Source: Lamellibrachia columna (taxonomy: Eukaryota; Annelida; Polychaeta; Sabellida; Siboglinidae). Taken from it: a stretch of 64,000 nucleotides of DNA. A model generated the notes under the pieces. That model made no database searches. It was not told the origin of the DNA and was given only the letters and a program-made list of their open reading frames with translations. The stretch spans positions 16,174,989 through 16,238,988 of the forward strand of contig OY759267.1 in the NCBI GenBank assembly GCA_963662155.1. The letters are read 5' to 3'. Below, piece after piece: positions 57,645 to 64,000 of the stretch (its first letter is position 1; each line of letters opens with the position of its first letter). Both the position numbers and the translations under genes were made by a program.

Positions 57645-58145
57645 ACGCCAATGATATAAAAACGACGACTAGCAGCAGCAGCAGCAGCTGCAACGCCAAT
57701 GACACCACCACCTCCACCGCCGCCGTTCTTGCTATCTCCACCAGCACATTGGCAGACGCCACCATCACCACCCCCACCGTTGTCGTCGCCATTGATGTCG
57801 ACGACACCACCACCACCACCATCCAACTCACAGACGCCACAACCACCGCCACCTTCTACTCCACTGTCACCAACATCATCTTTCGAGTTTAGTCCGGCCA
57901 CACCACCACCATCCGTCGAGTGCAGCTCTACCACACCAACACACAAGGAGGAGGAGGACACGACGTTCTATCTGCCATACCAATCTCTAGTGCCGCTCAT
58001 AGATCCAGCGGCATGTGACATTATGATAGAGGAAGGAGTGTGCCACCTCATCATGTCAAGCAGCCAGACCACACTAAAAACATTAAACGAAGTAACTCAA
58101 TACATATATCACTCCCTCACCAAAACACTCAACTCACCTGAATGA
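56857..58145 (+). pseudogene. Unrecognised Ser/Asp- then Pro-rich coding region (frame-interrupted)
   Basis: The first frame is open from 56857, just after a strong acceptor-like TTCTCTTTGTAG, to a TAG at 57325-57327. It includes KDSSEKVQDWLDAYEDRILL, two Ser runs, an Asp run and helical RILNRAEAMMNQQTVDAAVD. A second frame is open from 57249 and continues with WLVIALEERFGKLQWRLDMK. It stops at TAG (57463-57465) and TAA (57654-57656), then runs to TGA 58143-58145 through Ala runs encoded by GCA repeats, a long Pro-rich segment and a compact, charged C-terminus (YLPYQSLVPLIDPAACDIM). The stop at 57463 follows a pyrimidine-rich tract and could be another acceptor (CCTTTTTTATGTATGTAG). It could be a host gene with small introns or a viral-type gene near the Polinton. 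I do not recognise it. Confidence 0.45.
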
Positions 58146-58149
58146 CAGG

Positions 58150-58705
58150 AGCACATGCAAGAAGAAATAATCAACTACAACCCATGGCAACTGTAAGAAC
58201 ACACACACACACACACACACTCCTCTATTAGTATGTCGCTGGATGAACATTATTGTAGTGCTATATGGACATTAGTTTAGTGCATTATTATTATAATTAT
58301 TATATCCTGTATCAATTTTATGAGAAGACGCTGTATGAACATTACTGGAGTGCGAACATTATTTTAATGTATTATATTAAAATCATATATATTATTTTCG
58401 TATTGTGGACTATTTCGTATAGTATTAGCAGATTTATATATTTTATTTTCCTTTATCGTGATGTAGTTCATCTATGAAATATATAGAGTACTTTGCGTAT
58501 GAAGAGACCAACTTATATATAATTCATCATTCACATTACCTCTGTCGTGGTGTAAAAGCCCACAAGTCAATTCCATCATACTAGCCTATGGCGCATCGGT
58601 AAACAATCGTAAGCTAGTGGTCACTGTCGCGGTATTAACAAACCCACAAAGCACCACTATATGTCAACATCGTATATATTAATCTATCCTTTCATAACAC
58701 CACAG
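58150..58705. other. Intergenic stretch, no gene seen
   Basis: AT-rich, with a short CA repeat at 58199-58220. No coding signal. Confidence 0.5.
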
Positions 58706-58709
58706 TACC

Positions 58710-58710
<1 letters not shown>

Positions 58711-58790
<80 letters not shown>
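58711..58790 (+). repeat. TA dinucleotide microsatellite
   Basis: About 40 uninterrupted TA units. Confidence 0.97.
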
Positions 58791-58793
<3 letters not shown>

Positions 58794-59101
58794 CATACAC
58801 TATATATGTATTCTATTTAATAAAAGTGACAAAAAAGGGAATTGAACGTGTTGTCACTGTTACATTTCTACGAGTGACACCCCTCCATAGTCGAAAGGGA
58901 ACCCGAAGTCGATGATAGTGGACAATTGTAGCCATTATCACAGGAACACGCCGTATCATTCATCACCCCACACACGCACGCACGCACGCACAACAATCAA
59001 TTATTTATATACCACCACCACCACCACCCCACATGCACTATATAGATGTACTGATGGTCCGTCATCTCTCAATTGTAGACGCAGTCATCACCGTGAAAAG
59101 A

Positions 59102-59196
59102 CATTGATGCCGTCACTGCGGACTAGCCCTCGCTACGTATGCAGAGCTACGACGACATGTGGAGAGTCATTCGACGTTATCACGTAAGGTCGGTAT

Positions 59197-59263
<67 letters not shown>

Positions 59264-61520
59264 ATAGACCACCGTCTACACGTGTACGAAATGCGGATGG
59301 AAGTTCGAAAGACGTTGGCTCCTGACCAGACACGCACGAACCGCGTGTACCGACGTCATCGAGCCACCGTCACCGAAGAGATCAAAAAGGGAAGACACTA
59401 CCACACCCAACCACCCACTCGTTACCGAAGAAGATCCCATCGATCCACCCGATCGACTTCCCTTCTCTGACACTCTGTCGACGGAACGGCTAGTTGTCGT
59501 TCGAAATCACTGGTCGACCATTAGGACCCGCGTATCGAGAGGTCCCCTCCAATGCAGGTACGATTACAGATTACATATTAACCACGCTAGACACTACCGT
59601 CCTAGAGGCTCCTTTGAAGATCATTGTCGAGGAACAGACCAACGCGTTCAAGATTAACCTCAGTTACGGGTTCGTTCTGAGGAACAAGAACACAGGTCGA
59701 TACAAGTACTATCATTCCTCGTGCAATTTCTGTGGATGCTATCTGGTCGAGCCCAGTCTCATTACCGATAGAAAGGACTTTGATGTCTTTCTTGAACGCA
59801 TCCGAGAAACCGACGTCTTGCAATGGGTCATCAATCAAAGACCAGACTCTGCGTGGGTGTGCGAACTCGTGAACAATGTCACCTTCGTCAACCGCATCAT
59901 CGATCATCCGATAGGATGTGTACGTGCGACACCCCTTCCAGTCTACATCAAGAAGAAGAAAAGCGTCATCTGTCTGGAAACGGAACCCAACAATAACAAG
60001 AGGTACAATGATCACCTATGTCTCTTCCGGTGCCTGGCCCTGCATCGAGGATGCGATCTATATCGATTGGAACCGGTGGTTAAGACGCTGTACGAGGCAT
60101 ACGATCAAGACGATGTACCCATGGAAGAATTTGCCGGGGTCACGTTGGATGATCTCTATCGCGTAGAGACCCCGTTCCAAATGCACGTGTGCGTGTACAA
60201 GCGCGTCAAACCGGATGCAGAAGATGGTAAGTCGACCGTCGAACTGGTCCGTCGATCGTTATTACCCTGAAACATTGTATCTCATCCTTCACGATATACA
60301 TTTTTCATTCATCCAAGATGTACGCATGTACTGCCACTCGTATCGATGTCGGAAGTGCGGTGACTCGTTATGGAAAGACGCATGGGCGCTACGTCAACAC
60401 GAGCGCACGTGTACGAGGGGTGTGCGTCGAGTCTATCCTGGTAGCGTGTATCATCGGTATTCGAACGTCTGGACGACGAAAACATTCGAGTGTCCGAATC
60501 GTTGCGGTACTATCCGTACCGAGCCACATTTGACTTTGAGTGTTGGATCGACACTGGCCAACTTCCGTCGGACAGTGACAAGGTCTACTGGGTTGCGCGT
60601 CACGTCCCACTGAGTGTCAGCGTGGCATCCAACGTGCCCGGGCACGAGAAAGTGCAATGTCTCGTCACGGATTGCGACACCAACAAGTTGGTGAGCACCA
60701 TGATGGATATCTTGCAACAACTCGCAGAGGCACTGACGAATTGGGACGAACGGGACCAGGCTGCACGATCAGCCGTCGACAAGGAATCTCGTCCAGAGAC
60801 CAATCCATACAAAAAGCTGATGGGTCAACTTTATGGATGGATGCATCAGGTACCCGTCATTGGGTTCAATTCGGGTAAGTATGATCTCAATGCCATCAAA
60901 CAGTTCCTCATACCCTACTTCCTATCCACGTCAAAGACAGAGGAACAAGAAGAACAATAAGAACAAGAAGAAGAGAAGGAACAAGACGACAAAGAGAAAG
61001 AAGAAGAGAACGACGGTATAGGGTCGTTTTTCTTCATCAAATGCAACAACACGTTCATGTGTCTTTCGACGGATCAGCTAAAATTCCTAGACATGACCAA
61101 TTACATAGCCCCAGGGTTCAGCTACGACAAATATCTGAAAGCGTACGGATGCGAGATGACGAAAGGTTATTTCCCGTACGAGTACATGGACTGTCTGGAA
61201 AGGCTCGACGACACCGCTCTTCCATCGAAAGAGGCCTTTTTCAATCGAATGAAGAACGAAGGTATTTCCTACGAGGATTACGCAAGTTGTCAAGAGGCCT
61301 GGCGCGTCAATGACATGACTTTGCGAGACTTTCTCGTGTGGTACAACAACAGGGACGTAGTTCCCTTTCTGCAGGCAGTTTGCCTTCTACCAGCAACGTG
61401 GCATAGACATGGTCAAGCAAGGCATCAGCAGACCTGGTCTGACCTTGCTCTACCTGTTCAACGACCTTCCAGAGAAGACCTACTTTACCATCTTCAACGA
61501 GAAGAATAAAGATCTTCATC
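59102..61520 (+). pseudogene. polB: Polinton PolB N-terminal and exonuclease region, frame-interrupted
   Basis: A first C2H2 finger, CRHCGLALATYAELRRHVES (59108-59167), is followed by a TAG microsatellite, then a C2HC finger CTKCGWKFERRWLLTRHART (59283-59342) with a nuclear-localisation-like PPSPKRSKRE. An N-terminal domain follows (59494-60270) with FKINLSYGFVLRN and a Cys-Leu-Phe-Arg-Cys motif near 60020, then a further C2H2 finger CRKCGDSLWKDAWALRQHER (60348-60407). The exonuclease has motif I FDFEC (60532-60546), motif II GFNSGKYDLN (60862-60891) and motif III-like FSYDKYLKAYG (61120-61150). Frame breaks occur near 59570, 60265 and 60490-60610, at a TAA at 60958-60960 within a Glu/Lys-rich stretch, and near 61375 and 61540. 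The exonuclease proofreads the protein-primed polymerase. Confidence 0.85.
59197..59263 (+). repeat. TAG trinucleotide microsatellite between two zinc fingers
   Basis: About 22 TAG units. It separates two zinc-finger coding segments that are now in different frames. Confidence 0.97.
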
Positions 61521-61523
61521 GCC

Positions 61524-63359
61524 TTGTCAAAGATCACGTGGTTGGCGGATGTTCGCTTATTTTCACCGCTATCACGAGAAAGGGTTCACCACGCTACACA
61601 AAACGAGTACGAAGAGGCCACTCGTCCGTGCCGGTCTATCGTCGGGTACGATGCGAACGCGCTGTACTTGTGGTCAATCATGCAAGACATGCCTATGGGA
61701 TGGTACACGCGACGACGGGAAGAGAACAACTTCCGACCCGAATCGGCGCAGCTGTACGGACATATGGCTGCGGAATGGTTGACTTGGGAATCCGAACGTT
61801 CGGGACGCACCATACGACATCAAATCAACAGTCGAGATAAGAGAATAGGCAAACTTTTGGTGGACGGGTGGTGCAGTGAGACGAACACGGCGTATTCCAT
61901 GGATGTTTTTTTTCCATGGTCACAAGAGGTCAACGCAGTCAACGGGAAACCCATGGCTGAACTGCTCGCCAAGACCCGAAAGAACACCGCCTACCTACGT
62001 CGCTTTGTCAAGGTCGTCTTGTTGTGGGAATGCGAGTGGAAAGAGATGAGACGAGATTCAGTCGTGAAAAAGTGTCTGGGTGATGCATTTCCGCGACGAC
62101 GTTACGCGCGATGGACGACGATATCGCAACAGATCCTGAGTGGCGTGCGTGCCGGAACCGTGTTCGGTCTGATCAAGTGTGACGTATGCGTACCGGAAGC
62201 ATTGCGCGAACACTTTGCCGAGATGCAGCCCGTGTTCAAGAACATCCGTCTGACATGCGACGATCTCGGACCGAAGCGCCGATACGCCGAAGAGCATAGT
62301 ATCATGGCGACTCCGAGACACATGCCCGTGGATAGTTATCGAGGTGATAAAATCTTGCTCGCCACGCCTCTGCTGCGATGGTATCTGGACCACGGTCTCG
62401 AGGTGACGCACGACTACCAGGTCATCGAGTACGATCCTATCCCGTGCTTCCGGCGGTTCGGCGATGCAGTGGCCACGGCCAGAGGCGAGGGTGACGTCCA
62501 CTCACACAAGGCCATCATCGCAGACACCATGAAGTTGCTGGGGAACTCGGGTTACGGAAAGACCATCACCAACGTGGACCGACATCGTGATGTCAACTAC
62601 TGCACGGAGAAGGCGGCATCGCTCATGGTCAACGATAGACAGTTCCGACAACTCGACGTCGTCGTTGACGATGCGTACGAGATAGAGACGAACAAGAAAA
62701 CCGTCACGTACACCCTGCCCATGCACGTGGGATTCTTCGTTCTACAATACGCCAAGATGCGCATGTTGCAGTTCTATTACGACTTCATCAACAGGTACCT
62801 GGAGCGCCCTCTTTTTCAGTGCTGCGAGATGGATACAGATTCCGCCTATTTGCCCTTGGCCGCTGAGTCCGTCGACGCCCTCGTGACCCCGGAACTACGA
62901 GAACATTACTTCCGGCACCGCTCCGAATGGCTGCAGTCCGAATGTGGCGACGAACATCGGAACGAGTACGTGCACTGTCGACTCGCCAATAGACCATGGG
63001 TCTGCGACGAGGCGTGCTGTAAGGCGCGCAGGGCGCACGATAAGAGGACACCGGGTCTGTTCAAGGTGGAGTGGTCCGGCGACGGGTTTGTGGGGTTGTG
63101 TAGCAAGACGTACTATTGTTTCGGAGCCACCGACAAATACAGCACCAAAGGACTGAGCAAACGTCACAACGACATCGACAAGGACGCGTTCCTAGAGGTG
63201 CTCACCAACCGTCGGAGCGGAAGTGGAAAGAATCGCAGGTTCCGGGTGTGTCACTCGACCGTGTTGACGTACGTGCAGGAACATGCGGCTCTCGTCTACT
63301 TCTTCGCCAAACGCGTGGTGCACGAGGACGGGGTGAGCACGGATCCGGTGGACGTGTAG
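61524..63359 (+). CDS. polB: Polinton protein-primed DNA polymerase B, polymerase domain (open)
   Basis: A 611-codon frame ends with TAG at 63357-63359. Its first 20-25 codons are out of the ancestral frame, and genuine polymerase sequence starts near 61600. All three palm motifs are intact: motif A GYDANALYLWSIM (residues 41-53), motif B LLGNSGYGK (338-346), motif C EMDTDSAYL (435-443) with both catalytic Asp. The C-terminal region contains DKRTPGLFKVEWSGDGFVGL and KTYYCFG, conserved in Polinton and adintovirus polymerases. This family replicates linear DNA from a terminal-protein primer. The N-terminal and exonuclease parts upstream are frame-broken, so the full protein is probably not made. 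The frameshifts could be indel errors. The ATPase ORF begins 39 bp downstream. Confidence 0.92.
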   Translation: MSKITWLADVRLFSPLSRERVHHATQNEYEEATRPCRSIVGYDANALYLWSIMQDMPMGWYTRRREENNFRPESAQLYGHMAAEWLTWESERSGRTIRHQINSRDKRIGKLLVDGWCSETNTAYSMDVFFPWSQEVNAVNGKPMAELLAKTRKNTAYLRRFVKVVLLWECEWKEMRRDSVVKKCLGDAFPRRRYARWTTISQQILSGVRAGTVFGLIKCDVCVPEALREHFAEMQPVFKNIRLTCDDLGPKRRYAEEHSIMATPRHMPVDSYRGDKILLATPLLRWYLDHGLEVTHDYQVIEYDPIPCFRRFGDAVATARGEGDVHSHKAIIADTMKLLGNSGYGKTITNVDRHRDVNYCTEKAASLMVNDRQFRQLDVVVDDAYEIETNKKTVTYTLPMHVGFFVLQYAKMRMLQFYYDFINRYLERPLFQCCEMDTDSAYLPLAAESVDALVTPELREHYFRHRSEWLQSECGDEHRNEYVHCRLANRPWVCDEACCKARRAHDKRTPGLFKVEWSGDGFVGLCSKTYYCFGATDKYSTKGLSKRHNDIDKDAFLEVLTNRRSGSGKNRRFRVCHSTVLTYVQEHAALVYFFAKRVVHEDGVSTDPVDV

Positions 63360-63398
63360 AAAAAGGCGATGCACTCTGGTCGTCTTTCATAAGTGACC

Positions 63399-64000
63399 AT
63401 GGACGCACGGTGGAAACATCATTTCACGTGCATCGTCGCCGGACCGACGGGATGTGGCAAAAGCACTTTCGTGACGCGTATGCTGCGTCACGCTGCTGCG
63501 ATGATCGATCCATCCCCGAACGGATCACGTGGTGTTACGGAGAATGGCAAGAGGTTTACGCAACGATGGACTTAGTCGACGTGCGGTTCGAGGAAGGGTT
63601 GCCGAGTGCGAGCATGTTTGATTCGTCAATGAGGAACCTCATCGTCATAGACGATCTCATGGCAGAAATGGACGAACGGGTCACGACCTTGTTCACTAAA
63701 AAATCATCACAGAGACACGTCCGTGCTGTATCTCGTACAGAACATGTTCCCTAAAAACAAAGAGAGTCGTACCATCAGTCTGAACTCTCAGTACATGATG
63801 GTGTTCAAGAATCCTCGAGATGCATCGCAGATGTCGCACAGATTTATCCAGGACGCGTCAAGTTCGTTCAAGAGGCTTTTGAAGACGCCACGTCGGTAAC
63901 GTACGGCTATCTATTGGTCGATCTCAAACAGGACATGCGTCTGCGCACCACCATCTTTCCAGACGACGGGGTTCAGTACGTGTACTTGCCGAAGGTATAA
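63399..64000 (+). pseudogene. Polinton packaging ATPase (FtsK/HerA, A32-like), frame-interrupted
   Basis: ATG at 63399. Walker A reads CIVAGPTGCGKSTFVTRML (residues 12-30) with the catalytic Lys present. The frame then changes near 63520 to continue with a Walker B-like NLIVIDDLMAEM (63638-63673), changes back near 63700 for VLYLVQNMFP and FKNPRDASQMSH, and changes again near 63840 for YPGRVKFVQEAFEDAT and IFPDDGVQYVYLPK, ending at TAA 63998-64000. All expected blocks are present in order, so only three frame breaks disable it. In Polintons the protein packages DNA into capsids. The copy-1 remnant has lost the Walker lysine. Confidence 0.87.

Larger units (their letters stand above)
59090..64000 (+). 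mobile_element. Polinton/Maverick (adintovirus-like) element, better-preserved copy 2 (runs to window edge)
   Basis: PolB and the packaging ATPase lie in the same order, orientation and spacing as in copy 1. The element is GC-richer than its flanks. The remaining genes (integrase and others), if present, lie beyond 64000. The left boundary is uncertain. A CGCA repeat at 58976-58990 and a 58840-59090 stretch without coding precede it, and no terminal inverted repeat is evident. Confidence 0.87.

Noticed and set aside
57299..57961. 220-codon Gly/Val/Ala-rich minus-strand ORF
   Set aside because: It is the complement of the Pro/Ala-rich plus-strand frame, which has the better structured C-terminus.

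Overview
The window looks like nuclear DNA of an invertebrate animal. The evidence is long AT-rich intergenic stretches, many microsatellites, several animal-type non-LTR retrotransposons (CR1-like with an esterase ORF1, RTE, L2/Jockey-like), tRNA-derived SINEs, Ty3/Gypsy fragments, two Polinton/Maverick copies, and split host genes (a Dispatched-like exon and a Cas-scaffold-like exon). I cannot place it in a phylum from the sequence alone. Most of the window is mobile DNA in different stages of decay.

Layout: 1-667 is the 3' end of a CR1-like LINE. 3347-4816 is a 5'-truncated RTE LINE with an 11-bp target-site duplication. 4830-9765 is a decayed CR1-like LINE, itself hit by a SINE, an antisense RTE piece, a 38-copy minisatellite and a TA/GTAT microsatellite. 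11645-12245 and 36215-36615 are two 3' ends of an L2-like LINE. 12393-13142 (minus) is a Cas-family (BCAR1/NEDD9-like) C-terminal exon with two stops. 13966-15560 (minus) is a broken copy of the Dispatched-like gene whose open copy lies at 45694-48312 (minus). 17825-18700 holds a CR1 fragment and a second SINE.

20410-25610 is a decayed Polinton with PolB, packaging ATPase, two small ORFs and integrase on one strand. 26649-31070 is a repeat-dense block: a TGCG array, a core sequence repeated in inverted orientation, a 2.25-kb TA-flanked TIR element, a 10 x 40-bp array, a Gypsy integrase fragment and a palindrome with 134-bp perfect arms. 31511-35500 (minus) is an almost complete CR1-like element. 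37205-37745 is a Gypsy RNase H fragment. 37905-41640 (minus) is a Jockey-like LINE. 43312-44910 contains a diverged segmental duplication. 49885-50044 is a tandem array with CRE-like palindromes. 50220-53010 (minus) is another old LINE. 56857-58145 is an unrecognised Ser/Asp- then Pro-rich coding region. 59090-64000 is a second, better-preserved Polinton (PolB plus ATPase) that ends at the window edge.

How the genes relate: the only host gene with a long open frame is the Dispatched-like one, a membrane protein of the RND/sterol-sensing-domain superfamily. It lacks two of the three intramembrane aspartates that canonical Dispatched uses. The Polinton genes would normally act together: protein-primed DNA polymerase for copying, FtsK/HerA-type ATPase for packaging, integrase for insertion. 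In both copies here most are interrupted by frameshifts, stops or deletions. I saw no rRNA, no functional tRNA gene and no CRISPR array.
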